Positions 50,101 through 58,422 of a stretch of DNA of 64,000 nucleotides are shown in pieces; positions within the stretch are counted from its first letter, which is position 1; each line of letters begins with the position of its first letter. The position numbers and the translations under genes were made by a program. The notes below the pieces were generated by a model, which searched no databases, was not told where the DNA came from, and saw only the letters and a program-made list of their open reading frames with translations. Source of the DNA: Actinoplanes palleronii (lineage in GTDB: Bacteria; Actinomycetota; Actinomycetes; Mycobacteriales; Micromonosporaceae); contig NZ_BOMS01000073.1 of assembly GCF_016862315.1 (NCBI RefSeq), forward strand, positions 106,615-170,614, given 5' to 3'.

Positions 50101-51364
50101 CCAGTCGCTCGCGCTCAGCCTGGCCGTCGCCCGCGGCCCGGAGCAGCTGGAGCTGTATGCGATCGACTACGGCACCGGTGACCTGGCCGTCCTCGACGGG
50201 CTCCCGCAGACCGGCGCGGTGATCGCCGCCGACGACCGGGAACGGCAGGTCCGGCTGATCCGGCACCTGCGCGCCGAGCTGGACCGGCGCCGGACCGCCG
50301 CGACCGGCCCGCGCCGCACGATCGTGGTGCTGATCGACAACCTGGCCGCGATGCGCGCCGAGTTCGACGACGTCGAGGGCCTGGCCGTGCTGGACCTGCT
50401 GACCCGGCTCTACGCCGACGGCACCGCGGCCGGGATCACGTTCGCGGTGACCGCCGACCGGTTCAGCACCGTCCCGCCCGCGTGGACCTCGGTGACCACC
50501 CAGCGCTGGCTGTTCCGTCTGCCCGACCCGTACGACTACGTCGCGGCCGGCCTGACCCGCAAGGACGTCCCGGCCCGGGTGCCCGGCCGGATGGTCACTC
50601 TGCCGGCCGCACTGCAGGCGCAGGTCGGCCGGCCCACCCCGTCCCCGGCCGCGATGGTCGCCGCGGTCGCCGCCAAATATCCGGACGCGCCGGTGCTGGC
50701 CGCCCGGATCGGCGTGCTGCCCGCCGCGGTCGCCGCCGCCGACCTGCCGCCGCCGTCGCTGGCCGGCGAGCCGTGGCGGCTGCCGGTCGGCATCCGCGAG
50801 TCCGATCTCGAGGCCGCGCAGCTGGTGCTCTACGAGGGCGACCACGCGCTGATCACCGGCCCGGCCCGCAGCGGCAAGAGCAGCACGCTGCTCAGCCTCG
50901 CCGCGGTGCTGCGCGGCCGGGCCCACCTCGCGGCCACCGGCGGCCGCCGTTCCCCGCTGCGCGAGAGCACGGACCTGGACCGGTTCGCCGCCGCCGGGGG
51001 AGCGGCCACCGCGATGCTCGCCGACCTGCGCACCGTCGACGGCCCGGCGGTGCTGTTCATCGACGACGCGGAGGGGTTCGACGACGCCGACGCGGCGATC
51101 GCCGGGCTGCTCTCGGCCGGCCGGCCCGACCTGCACGTGATCGTGGCCGGCCGCTCGGACGCGCTGCGCACGCTCTACGGCCACTGGACCCAGACGGTCC
51201 GCCGGTCCAAGGTGGGGCTGCTGCTGCGCCCGAACGTCGACCTGGACGGCGACCTGCTCGGCGTGACACTGCCCCGGCGGGCGCCGGTCCGGCTGGGCCC
51301 CGGCCGCGGCTACCTGATCCACAACGGTGAGTGGGACATCGTGCAGGCCGCGGTCAGCAGCTGA
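47186..51364 (+). CDS. FHA domain plus FtsK/SpoIIIE ATPase, EssC/EccC-type motor of type VII secretion
   Basis: 1392 residues. 1-65 look like a small ubiquitin- or FHA-like fold. An FHA domain follows at about 80-170 (GRGPSAGL, SREH, GASNGVQLNG). Two membrane helices lie at about 229-266. Three FtsK-type ATPase modules follow. The first has a full P-loop GGTTGSGKS (645-653), VIDEFA Walker B near 752 and ATQRP. The second has GITGSGTTTT near 962, with Thr for the P-loop Lys. The third has GPARSGKSS near 1224 and LFIDDAE. This order matches EssC, the motor that drives WXG100 export, rather than split EccC. The FHA domain could bind a protein phosphorylated by the nearby kinase. No other membrane components are in the window. 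Confidence 0.92.
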   Translation: MHIVYAPAGREIDVRPRSREATLADLFPALGAADPGVATVDGSPVETTTPIEDSGLHEGATLDAGPPRVTAPARPPVYEAVLVAGLTAGRVFPLGPGRWVVGRGPSAGLRLEHETVSREHCLLTVEPDGTVTVTDLGASNGVQLNGVRVTEPAAVTSGDVLGIGALAMTLRPGPGRDRPAGLDLRRHLGPGGTVSFNRPPRAAPPERPGGLTAPAEPREPAKPHFSVASTVGPLVLAVVMVVVTRDLRFGLFALLSPLIGIGTYLESRRRNRKETDEGKRTFAAGLTELDQGLARAGATERTRLRELLGDPAEALRRAELPSTRLWERRPAHDDFLRLYAGIADRPWQPEVTAETGKLAEPARERVAKAVLPAAPVEVALGGGGIVGIAGDRAAALAVARSLLCQAAVHHGPADLTVAVLVDDGREPEWDWCKWLPHTRLPDDSGRWLAHTRESGEAMARQLAAGAALGTALVVLDSDVLTEGARAPARDLLNQARVAPRTPFGQAAAVVPVAGIVLAASVDRLPAACDTVLEIVDPDGDAIVRRPADGLAVPDVLLAGLAVPQARTCARRLARFDDPELQRTGAGLPDGVRLLPMIGLAGVDAAGVAERWRRADPVAITAPLGVTDRGVFTLDLIRDGPHGLIGGTTGSGKSELLRSLVAALAANADPSRLTFVLMDYKGGAAFDECARLPHTVGMVTDLDEQLGERALRSLEAELRHRERRLREVRCDNLIEYVRSGASATEPMPRLVVVIDEFATMAKELPDFLTALVGIAQRGRTLGVHLILATQRPSGAVNDNIRTNTNLRIALRVQDAADSIDVIGIREAAELSRLLPGRAYVRLGPGEVVPIQTALVTAVSGGEDDAPVAVAPFTFGGAVTSGPAPRTEEERTDLARLVDAIAAAASGLPAPRRPWPEPLSGDLDLATLPPEPGRATVALADDPDRQAQHPAGWDPAEGNLLLFGITGSGTTTTLQSLALSLAVARGPEQLELYAIDYGTGDLAVLDGLPQTGAVIAADDRERQVRLIRHLRAELDRRRTAATGPRRTIVVLIDNLAAMRAEFDDVEGLAVLDLLTRLYADGTAAGITFAVTADRFSTVPPAWTSVTTQRWLFRLPDPYDYVAAGLTRKDVPARVPGRMVTLPAALQAQVGRPTPSPAAMVAAVAAKYPDAPVLAARIGVLPAAVAAADLPPPSLAGEPWRLPVGIRESDLEAAQLVLYEGDHALITGPARSGKSSTLLSLAAVLRGRAHLAATGGRRSPLRESTDLDRFAAAGGAATAMLADLRTVDGPAVLFIDDAEGFDDADAAIAGLLSAGRPDLHVIVAGRSDALRTLYGHWTQTVRRSKVGLLLRPNVDLDGDLLGVTLPRRAPVRLGPGRGYLIHNGEWDIVQAAVSS

Positions 51365-51436
51365 CCGGCTCGGGCACCCCTCTCGGCCGGCTGCCGGCCC
51401 GGCGTTCGACCTGCTGACCGCTCTCGGCCAGGCCGC

Positions 51437-52223
51437 CTAGTCGGCCGGCTCGAGGTTGATCTGTTCGAGGATGTAGTGCGGGATGGTCTGGTGACAGACC
51501 GGGCACTCCCGCTGGAAGACGTGCTCGTCCAGCCGGCGACCCCACGGTCGTGGGCGCGCTGGGACGCCGCCATCGCCTCGTCGAGCGACCCGGTCTCCGC
51601 GTAGGCGCGCCGGGCCGCGTCGCTCATCACCATCCCGGTCTCCTCGGCGATGTCGTTCTCCAGGACGTGCCGGGTGCCGCGATAGATCGGGATGGTCTCC
51701 GGCACGTCGCCACCCTGGCGCCCGCCCGCGCCGACCAGCCCGGTCCGAACGCGCCGACGGTCGAGGACCGGCTGTTGTAGACCCGATGATCAACAGCCTG
51801 GTGTACGAAGTTGCCGCTCGCCGTGTTGACCGGGTCGTCGGCGAAGCCGCTGGTGGGCGGGAACCCGTACGCAATGGGGTCGTCGAAGGTGACCGAAGCG
51901 CGCCCGCCGCCGAGTCCAGCTGCCCGCAGGCTAGCGGCGATGGCCGCATCCGGAAGCCGGGCGAGGTCACCGTCCCCACCCGCGGCCCGGAACGCCGCCG
52001 CGATCTGCGCCACCCACTTCGCGTCGCCCTCGTTCAGGTCGATGTACGTGCCGAACGCGGTGAGCAGCGACGTCGCGTCGAGATGCCCCCACTGGTTGCC
52101 GTCCTGGAACTCTCCGTACGCGCTGCGCAGCTGCGTCGACCGGGTGCGCAACTCGTCATCGACGGCGCGGCTGTCCCGGACGAAGTCGTCGAGGTCGTCC
52201 GGCTGTGCCGAACTGGTTCCCAT
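51437..52223 (-). pseudogene. Truncated second copy of the Rhs N-terminus joined to a different C-terminal tip (orphan toxin cassette)
   Basis: From ATG 52223 the first 165 or so residues almost equal the start of the large Rhs protein (MGTSSAQPDDLDDFVRDS to NSRSSTVGAFGPGWS), with a 4-residue deletion. No Rhs repeats follow. The frame then departs from a new segment readable in the next frame (VPETIPIYRGTRHVLEND, ETGMVMSDAARRAYAETG). Adding one G to the GGGG run near 51540 connects that to a C-terminus with CPVCHQTIP ending at TAG 51437-51439. So the gene has one junction frameshift and one single-base lesion. The tip is not a family I recognise. ATG overlaps the stop of the upstream gene by 1 base. 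Confidence 0.7.
51738..52223 (-). repeat. Direct repeat copy A (orphan Rhs N-terminus)
   Basis: Nearly identical over roughly 490 bp to 57926-58421, in the same orientation about 6.2 kb away. The main difference is an in-frame 12-bp gap at about 51788. Boundaries are approximate. Confidence 0.85.
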
Positions 52224-52705
52224 CAGGCCCTCCGCGTCGGCCGGCCGGGCTTCGTGAAGCCCTGGACATAAACGGTCAGGAACAGGTCGAGAATCTTGGC
52301 GCGGTGGTCGGTGAGCGTCCGGCAGGCGCCGACCAGCTCGTCGACGAACTCCCGGTCGGTGACGGCGTAGCGGTCCGGCAGCTCGTAGATCCGCTCGCTG
52401 CCGTTCGGATCGTGGCCCGCGGCGCACCCCGCCGACCGGATCAGCCACTCGCCGTCCTCGTGCGTGGCCTCCAGGCAGTACTCCAGGTCGAACGTGCTGC
52501 GGGTGTGCCGGACGCTGAGGTACCAGTCGACCTCCAGGGCCCGGTTCAGGTTGCCGCGGTGCAGGTCGCAGGTCGGCCTTACTCCGGACATGCCGCGCTG
52601 CTCGCGCGCCCAGACCGCCAGCTCGTCGAAGGCGAGCTGCACTTCGGCGGCGGCCGACAGCACCACCGCGGCGACGGGTCGATCGTCAGAGCTCATCCGG
52701 ATCAC
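52223..52705 (-). CDS. Putative immunity protein (third small gene after the Rhs toxin)
   Basis: 160 residues (152-157 if a later start is used: ATG 52696 gives MSSDDRPV). It is soluble, with an N-terminal helix, a beta-rich middle (VDWYLSVRHTRSTFDLEYCLEA, then GEWLIRSAGC) and a C-terminal helix (DREFVDELVGACRTLTDHRAKILDLFL). No known family is recognised. The layout resembles the two small genes upstream, with a strand block followed by a helix, but sequence similarity is not obvious. Its stop and the start of the orphan Rhs cassette overlap (TGATG), so it could protect against either the main toxin or the orphan tip. Confidence 0.7.
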   Translation of the reverse strand: MIRMSSDDRPVAAVVLSAAAEVQLAFDELAVWAREQRGMSGVRPTCDLHRGNLNRALEVDWYLSVRHTRSTFDLEYCLEATHEDGEWLIRSAGCAAGHDPNGSERIYELPDRYAVTDREFVDELVGACRTLTDHRAKILDLFLTVYVQGFTKPGRPTRRA

Positions 52706-52732
52706 GTCCTTCGGTCGCTGGAGGCGGGCGGG

Positions 52733-53104
52733 TCACTCCTCCCGGGCGAGGCGCAGGCTGAGGTCCGCGTGCAGGGTGTAGAACCGCCGGAGCGAGGGGA
52801 CCAGCTCGTCCAGCGGCCGCAGCTCCGGGCCGGAATCCCACTCGGCGTCGATCCGGCCGCCGAACGTGGCGATGTCGCTGCGCAGGCGGTACCGTCCGGT
52901 CTCCCCGAGCAGATCGATGCTGATCTCCATGCTGGGCCGCGCCGCGTCCGGCGGCGTCACGGTGAGCCAGCAGGACAGCACACCGGTCGGCAGGTGCCGG
53001 CTGCCGGCGTAGAGCCGCAGATCCGGTTCCGCCCGGCGCAGCCGATCCCCCTCAAGATGCAGCAGATCCACCAGCGAGTCCCGCACCGCCCGCATTTCGT
53101 CCAA
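52733..53104 (-). CDS. Putative immunity protein, paralogue of the gene at 53108
   Basis: 123 residues. It shares the whole length pattern with its neighbour: EGDRLRRAEPDL near the start, GVLSCWL, RPSMEISIDL, GRYRLRSDI, SGPELRPLDELVPSLRRFY, and the identical C-terminal stretch LAREE. This is a tandem duplication with strong divergence. No catalytic motif; small, acidic and soluble, as expected of an immunity protein. It begins 3 bp after the stop of the paralogue. Confidence 0.75.
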   Translation of the reverse strand: MDEMRAVRDSLVDLLHLEGDRLRRAEPDLRLYAGSRHLPTGVLSCWLTVTPPDAARPSMEISIDLLGETGRYRLRSDIATFGGRIDAEWDSGPELRPLDELVPSLRRFYTLHADLSLRLAREE

Positions 53105-53107
53105 CCG

Positions 53108-53491
53108 TCACTCCTCTCGCGCCAGGTGCCAGATCAGGTCGGCGTGCCGGCCGTAGAAGTCCCGGAGCAATGGCAGCAGCTGGTCCAGGCCGCGCAGCTC
53201 CGGCCCGGTCTGCAGCAGCTCGACGACCTGGCCGTCGGAGGTGCCGATGTCACTCTCGGCGCGATACCGCCCGCCCCCGCCCTCGAGCGCGATGGTGATC
53301 TCCATGCTGGGCTCGTCCGGCCGATCGGCCCGGCGTGCGTGGAGCCAGCAGGACAGCCCGCCGCGCGCGGTGCGCCAGCCACCCGCGTTCGCCAGCAGGG
53401 TGGGATCGGCCTTCAGCAGCCGATCGCCTTCGCTCCGCATCAGGCCGATCAGGACGTTCTGTTCGTGGGGTGGCTCGTTCGGCATCCTCAT
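53108..53491 (-). CDS. Putative immunity protein, paralogue of the gene at 52733
   Basis: 127 residues, with the paralogous blocks EGDRLLKADPTL, GGLSCWL, EPSMEITIAL, GRYRAESDI, TGPELRGLDQLLPLLRDFY and terminal LAREE. ATG 53491 overlaps the stop of the zinc-ribbon gene by 4 bases, so production is coupled to the toxin operon; ATG 53485 (MPNEPP) is an alternative. No family name can be given. Duplicated immunity genes behind a toxin are typical of polymorphic toxin loci. Confidence 0.75.
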   Translation of the reverse strand: MRMPNEPPHEQNVLIGLMRSEGDRLLKADPTLLANAGGWRTARGGLSCWLHARRADRPDEPSMEITIALEGGGGRYRAESDIGTSDGQVVELLQTGPELRGLDQLLPLLRDFYGRHADLIWHLAREE

Positions 53492-53820
53492 CCCTCCACC
53501 ACCACGAAGTCCTCGTCGGCGCCCACATAGGGTGTGCTCGTGCCGAGGGCCACTGACTCGATCACGTTGTCCCGGATGACGACGTCATAGACGGTGTCGG
53601 GGTCGAAGCCGCACACCGGGCACACCTCCGGATAGCCCTGCACCCGGACCAGCCGCGCGGGGACACCGAGGTCGTTGCCGCCCCACCGGAGGGCATCGCC
53701 GACCGCGTACCGATAGGCGCGCCGGTCGCCGTACTTGAACTGGACCTCTCGGGTGATCTCGCTGCCGCACCGAGGGCAAATCTCAGGCTCGGGCACGACG
53801 ACCACGTTGAAAGCGCTCAT
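53488..53820 (-). CDS. Small zinc-ribbon protein, probable immunity or antitoxin partner of the Rhs-PIN toxin
   Basis: 110 residues. Two CxxC pairs (ICPRCGSE near 14-17 and VCPVCGFD near 67-70) make a zinc ribbon enclosing a short beta-rich insert (FKYGDRRAYRYAVGDALRWGG). The tail is acidic (TSTPYVGADEDFVVVEG). ATG 53820 overlaps the Rhs stop by 4 bases, the usual position of the cognate immunity gene. No family name is recognised. Confidence 0.75.
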   Translation of the reverse strand: MSAFNVVVVPEPEICPRCGSEITREVQFKYGDRRAYRYAVGDALRWGGNDLGVPARLVRVQGYPEVCPVCGFDPDTVYDVVIRDNVIESVALGTSTPYVGADEDFVVVEG

Positions 53821-56800
53821 GGGAATGGCTCCACCGGATAGGGCAGGTTCTCCAGGAACCTGGTCAGGCGGCGGTCGTCGGTGATCAGCGGCAACTGGTC
53901 GCGCATGGCCGATGCGACCACCCGGGAGTCGGCCTCGCCCAGTCTGCGGCTGTTGCCGAACTGGTCGACCATCTGGGTCGCCCGCTCGCGGAGTGCCGCC
54001 GCCTCGGCCTCGGTGGGTGTCGCCCCGATCCGCCCGCCCCGCTGGTTCAGGAAGTCGTCGAATCGCTGCTGCACACCCCGGGCCAGATACTCGCTCGCCG
54101 CCTGTGGCGACACCACCGGCACCCGATCTCCGATGGCCTTGTCGAGGCCGGCCAGTTCGCCGTGATCCAGGGCCCGGATCAGCGGGTTGGCGTCGACACC
54201 GACACCCGGTCGTGGCGGGCCCGCCCGCCCGGCGCCGAGACGGCCGCCGACGCCCCCGGCAACCCCGCCGATCAGCAGGTCGGTGGCCAGCCCGCCGGGG
54301 TCGAAGGGATCGGCGCCGCTGAGCCCGCGGGTGATGGCCCCACCGGCGACGTTCTCGATGCCGCCGACGACCGCGCCGCGGACGAACGGGTTGGTTCCCA
54401 GGAACCGGGCGCCGCCGGCGAGCATCCCGGCGCCGGCGCCGAGGCCGCCCGCGGCTCCGCCGATCAGGCCTTGGACGGCGACCTGGCCCCAGTCGACCTC
54501 GCCGGTGGTGAATTTCTGGATGCCGGCGCTGCTGCCGGCGCTGAGCAGGGCTCCGCCGATCATGGCGGCGCCGATCGGGCCGCCGACGCCGGTGGCCATC
54601 ACCGCGATGCCACCGACGATCATCGCGCCGGCGGCGATGTACTCCCAGTTGTCGCCGACCCATTCGCCGGCGTCCTCGAAGAAGCCGCTGCCCATCTCGT
54701 CGCGGTAGGCGCGCAGCTCGGCGTCGGTGACCGGGCGCAGGCCGAGCGGGTCGGCCAGATTGATCGGGTCGTTGCCGGCGTAGTGGTACGGGTTGTTGGC
54801 CGATCCGGTGCCGGGTAGCCCCGGCAGCGGATCCGGGGACAGGAAGCTTCGCTCGGCGGGGGAGTACACCCGGTTGCGCAACCACACCAGGCCGCCGAAT
54901 TCCAGTTCACCTCGGTAGCCGACTGCCAGCGACACGGAGCCCGGTGCTCCCCAGACGTCCCGATCATCTCGATGGGCATCACGAGGCGACGCGCGGACCG
55001 GCTCGTCACCGATCCAGCACGGCCCGCCGACCGGGTGGGCGCTGTCCCACAGCACCGGCACGCCGCCGACCGCGGCGAGTTCCCCGAGCGGGTCCACCTC
55101 GACCCCGGTCCCGCCCACGCCGGCGAGCCGGCCGAACGCGTCCCAGCGGTAGTCGACCCGGCCGTCGGGTCCGATGGCGGCTGTCCGGCGGCCGGCGGCG
55201 TCGTACTCGAAAGTGGTGTCACCGCGCGCGAGGAGCTGACCAGCCGCGTCGTATCGGTAGGCGATGTCCCGGCCGGTGTCGTGCTCGCGCACCAGGCGGC
55301 CGTTGGCGTCGTACTCGAAAGCCGTCTCACCGGCGAACCGCAACCGCCCGGTGGCGTCGTACCCGTATCTCCGGCCGGCCCTGGCCACCACCCGCCCGGA
55401 CTCGTCGCGGTCGACCTGGTCCCCGCCTGCGGCGACGAGGTCACCGTTGGCGTCACGGTTCAGCAGGCGTGGCGCGCCGTCGCCGTGACGTACCGCGGTG
55501 AGCTGCCCGGACGCGTCGAACTCGTATCCCGTCCGGCTGCCGTCCGGGTAGGTGAGACCAGTGCGGTTACCGTCCGCGTCATAGCTCCAGGACAGCCGGA
55601 GCCCGTCGCGCTCCCGCCGGGTCAGCCGTCCGGACCGGTCCCAGTGCAGGGTCACCCGGCGTGTGCCCTCGTCGGCCTGGACCGGCCGGCCGAGCGCGTC
55701 GCGGATCACGGTGATCGGCGCGGCGCCGTCGGCCTCGATCGACCGGACCCGGCCGGACCGGTCGCGTCGCCACTGCTGCCGGCGTCCTGCGGGGTCGGTC
55801 CAGGTCACCATGCGACCGGCCGGGTCGTAGTCGACGGTGCCCGTGCGGCCCAGCGGGTCGGTCCGGGCGACGGGCCGGCCTGCCGCGTCGTACCGGAACT
55901 CCGTGGTCGCGCCGAGCGGATCGGTGACCGAGCTGAGGCGGCCTCCGAGGTCGTACCGGTAGTGGGTGGTGTTGCCCAGTCCGTCGGACGCCGCGACCAT
56001 CTGCCCTGCGAGGTCGTAGCGGAACCGGCGTGGCCCGGTGGCCAGGGACGACGCCGCTACCGGGCGCCCGGCCAGGTTGTATTCGACGGTCTCCGCCCCG
56101 GTGCCGGGACGGAGACGCCGGACCGGCCGGCCTACCGGGTCGTACTCGAGGGTCTCCCGGCCGCCGTCCGGATTGATCCGTGCGACAGGCCGCCCGTCGT
56201 GGTCGTAGTGGTACGTCCAGCGCCGCCCGAGCGGGTCGGTGACCGCCGCGAGGCGCCCGCACTGGTCGTGCTCGTAGACGGTGACGGCACCGCCCGGCGT
56301 GACGGTCCGCGCCAGCCGTCCGGCCGGGGTGTACTCGACCCGGATGACACCGCCGGCCGGGCCCTCGACGGTGACCCGTCGTCCGCACCGGTCGTATCCG
56401 GCCCGGGCCGCGCTGCCGTCCGGGCGGATCTGGGCGATCGTCCGGCCCAGCGGGTCGAATGCGAAGGCTGCCGAGGTGATCCCGTCGTCCAGCCCGGTGA
56501 TCCGGCCGCGCGCGTCGACGGCCGCCGAGTACCGGGTGCCCGCCGGGTCGATAGTGGCGGTCAGGGTGCCGATCGTGTCGTATTCGCGCAGCCAGGTGGC
56601 GCCGGCCGGATCGGTCGTGCTGATCAGGCGGGACAGTGCGTCGTGGGCGAAGTCCCACTTGGCGCCGTCCGGGAGGATCAGCCGGGCCAGGTTGCCGAGG
56701 CTGTCGTACTGGCGGGTGGTGATCCGGCCGAGCGGATCCCTGGAGGCCTCGACCTCGCCATGCGGGCCGTGGTGGAACTCGTGCCGGGCGCCCAGCGGGT

Positions 56801-58421
56801 CGATCCTCGCCGTGGCGCGGCCGGCGCGGCTGTACTCGCACTGCCAGCGCGCCCCGTCCGGATCGGTCTGTGCGACCAGGTGGCCGCCGGGGCCGTACTC
56901 GAACGTGGTGCGCCGGCCGAGCGGCGTGATCGCCGCGACCACCCGGCCCAGCCCGTCGCGTTCCAGGCGCGCGGTGTTGCCGTCCGCGTCGGTCGTGGCG
57001 ACCAGCCGCCCGGCGTCGTCGAAGCCGAAGTCCACCGTCACCCCGTCCGGATCGACGATCCGGTGGACCAGGTCCCCGCGCACCTCGAGCCGGGTGACAC
57101 CGCCCTCGCCGTCGACGATGTCGGACGGGGTGCGGTTGGCGCCGTCGTACCGGTAGCGGACCGCCGCGTCGCCGAACCTCACCTCCACGACCCGGCCGGC
57201 ATCGTCGTAGCGGTACTCGAAGCCGTCCCGGCGCAGCAGATGACCCCGGTCGTCCCAGCTCATCGTGACCACCGCGCCGTTGCGGTCGGTGACGGTGACC
57301 GGGTGACCCCACTCGTCGTAGGCGCGGCGCAACGTCTGACCGTGCGCGTCGGTCACCGACAGCAGGCGGCCCCGGTCGTCGTGCACGTAGACGTCGGTCT
57401 CGCCGACCACGGTGACGTGTCCGGGCAGGTAGACGTAGCGGGTGAGGTGTCCGAACCGGGATGTCTGGGTGAGCACCCGGCCGTCGGGGTCGTAGGTGTT
57501 GCGGGCGTGCACGACGTCGTCGGCGTCGATCACCGCGGTGACCCGGCCGTCGTCCACTTCGTAACGGTGGGTGCCGTCGCCGACCAGGTCGCCGGACTCG
57601 TCGTAGGTGAACGCGACGTCGCCGACCGTGGTGATCCGCTCGCCGGTCCAGCCCACGGTGACGTCGCCGACACTGCTCAGGCGGCCGTCGGTGTAGACGA
57701 AGGACAGATCGTTCGCGGTCAGCAGCCGCCCGGTGTCGTCGAACCGCCACACCCGCCCGTCGAACCAGCGCAGGCTCAGATCGCCGTCGAGGGTCGCGGC
57801 GATGCCGACGACCCGGCCGTAGCCCGCTCCTTGGCGGCCGAAGAACGCGACCTGCCCGTCCGGCCCATGGAACGCGGCACCGTCCGCAGAGATCCGCAGC
57901 CGGGTGTCCGCCCACGACGACCAGCCGGTCCCGAACGCGCCGACGGCCGACGATCGGCTGTTGTAGACCCGATCAAAACCTTCACGATCAACAGCTTTGT
58001 GTACGAAGTTGCCGCTCGCCGTGTTGACCGGGTCGTCGGCGAACCCGCTGGTCGGCGGGAACCCGTACGCAATCGGGTCGTCGAAAGTGACCGAAGCGCG
58101 CCCGCCGCCGAGTCCAGCCGCCCGGAGGCTCGCGGCGATGGCCGCATCCGGAAGCCGGGCGAGGTCACCGTCCCCACCCGCGGCCCGGAACGCCGCCGCG
58201 ATCTGCGCCACCCACTTCGCGTCGCCCTCGTTCAGGTCGATGTACGTGCCGAACGCGGTGAGCAGCGACGTGGCGTCGAGATGCCCCCACCGGTTGCCGT
58301 CCTGGAACTCCCCGTACGCGCTGCGCAACTGGGTCGACCGGGTGCGCAACTCGTCGTCCGCCGCGCGGCTGTCCCGGACGAAGTCGTCCAGGTCGTCGGG
58401 CCGCGCGGAGCTCGTGTCCAT
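53817..58421 (-). CDS. Rhs/YD-repeat polymorphic toxin with C-terminal PIN-like nuclease domain
   Basis: 1534 residues. 1-110: helical WXG-like leader (NRWGHLDATSLLTAFGTY), probably the export domain. About 118-190: DUF6531 (DDPVNTASGNFVHKAVD, NSRSSAVGAFGTGWS). About 190-1205: tens of YD/RHS repeats of the type YRYDAAGR, forming the toxin shell. About 1180-1225: Rhs core end (SFLSPDPLPGLPG, NPYHYAGNDPINLADPLGL), which is normally where the tip is released. Then a Gly/Ala-rich stretch. About 1405-1534: PIN-like tip with acidic residues in VDANPLIRAL, the E of SEYL, GEADSRVVASA and LITDDRRL. PIN domains are Mg-dependent RNases, as in VapC. The WXG partner lies one base upstream and immunity candidates follow. 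Confidence 0.9.
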   Translation of the reverse strand: MDTSSARPDDLDDFVRDSRAADDELRTRSTQLRSAYGEFQDGNRWGHLDATSLLTAFGTYIDLNEGDAKWVAQIAAAFRAAGGDGDLARLPDAAIAASLRAAGLGGGRASVTFDDPIAYGFPPTSGFADDPVNTASGNFVHKAVDREGFDRVYNSRSSAVGAFGTGWSSWADTRLRISADGAAFHGPDGQVAFFGRQGAGYGRVVGIAATLDGDLSLRWFDGRVWRFDDTGRLLTANDLSFVYTDGRLSSVGDVTVGWTGERITTVGDVAFTYDESGDLVGDGTHRYEVDDGRVTAVIDADDVVHARNTYDPDGRVLTQTSRFGHLTRYVYLPGHVTVVGETDVYVHDDRGRLLSVTDAHGQTLRRAYDEWGHPVTVTDRNGAVVTMSWDDRGHLLRRDGFEYRYDDAGRVVEVRFGDAAVRYRYDGANRTPSDIVDGEGGVTRLEVRGDLVHRIVDPDGVTVDFGFDDAGRLVATTDADGNTARLERDGLGRVVAAITPLGRRTTFEYGPGGHLVAQTDPDGARWQCEYSRAGRATARIDPLGARHEFHHGPHGEVEASRDPLGRITTRQYDSLGNLARLILPDGAKWDFAHDALSRLISTTDPAGATWLREYDTIGTLTATIDPAGTRYSAAVDARGRITGLDDGITSAAFAFDPLGRTIAQIRPDGSAARAGYDRCGRRVTVEGPAGGVIRVEYTPAGRLARTVTPGGAVTVYEHDQCGRLAAVTDPLGRRWTYHYDHDGRPVARINPDGGRETLEYDPVGRPVRRLRPGTGAETVEYNLAGRPVAASSLATGPRRFRYDLAGQMVAASDGLGNTTHYRYDLGGRLSSVTDPLGATTEFRYDAAGRPVARTDPLGRTGTVDYDPAGRMVTWTDPAGRRQQWRRDRSGRVRSIEADGAAPITVIRDALGRPVQADEGTRRVTLHWDRSGRLTRRERDGLRLSWSYDADGNRTGLTYPDGSRTGYEFDASGQLTAVRHGDGAPRLLNRDANGDLVAAGGDQVDRDESGRVVARAGRRYGYDATGRLRFAGETAFEYDANGRLVREHDTGRDIAYRYDAAGQLLARGDTTFEYDAAGRRTAAIGPDGRVDYRWDAFGRLAGVGGTGVEVDPLGELAAVGGVPVLWDSAHPVGGPCWIGDEPVRASPRDAHRDDRDVWGAPGSVSLAVGYRGELEFGGLVWLRNRVYSPAERSFLSPDPLPGLPGTGSANNPYHYAGNDPINLADPLGLRPVTDAELRAYRDEMGSGFFEDAGEWVGDNWEYIAAGAMIVGGIAVMATGVGGPIGAAMIGGALLSAGSSAGIQKFTTGEVDWGQVAVQGLIGGAAGGLGAGAGMLAGGARFLGTNPFVRGAVVGGIENVAGGAITRGLSGADPFDPGGLATDLLIGGVAGGVGGRLGAGRAGPPRPGVGVDANPLIRALDHGELAGLDKAIGDRVPVVSPQAASEYLARGVQQRFDDFLNQRGGRIGATPTEAEAAALRERATQMVDQFGNSRRLGEADSRVVASAMRDQLPLITDDRRLTRFLENLPYPVEPFP
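57926..58421 (-). repeat. Direct repeat copy B (main Rhs N-terminus)
   Basis: Partner of 51738-52223. The two copies share the start codon context, the whole leader domain and the beginning of DUF6531. They could recombine and delete the 6.2 kb between them. Boundaries are approximate. Confidence 0.85.
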
Positions 58422-58422
58422 C

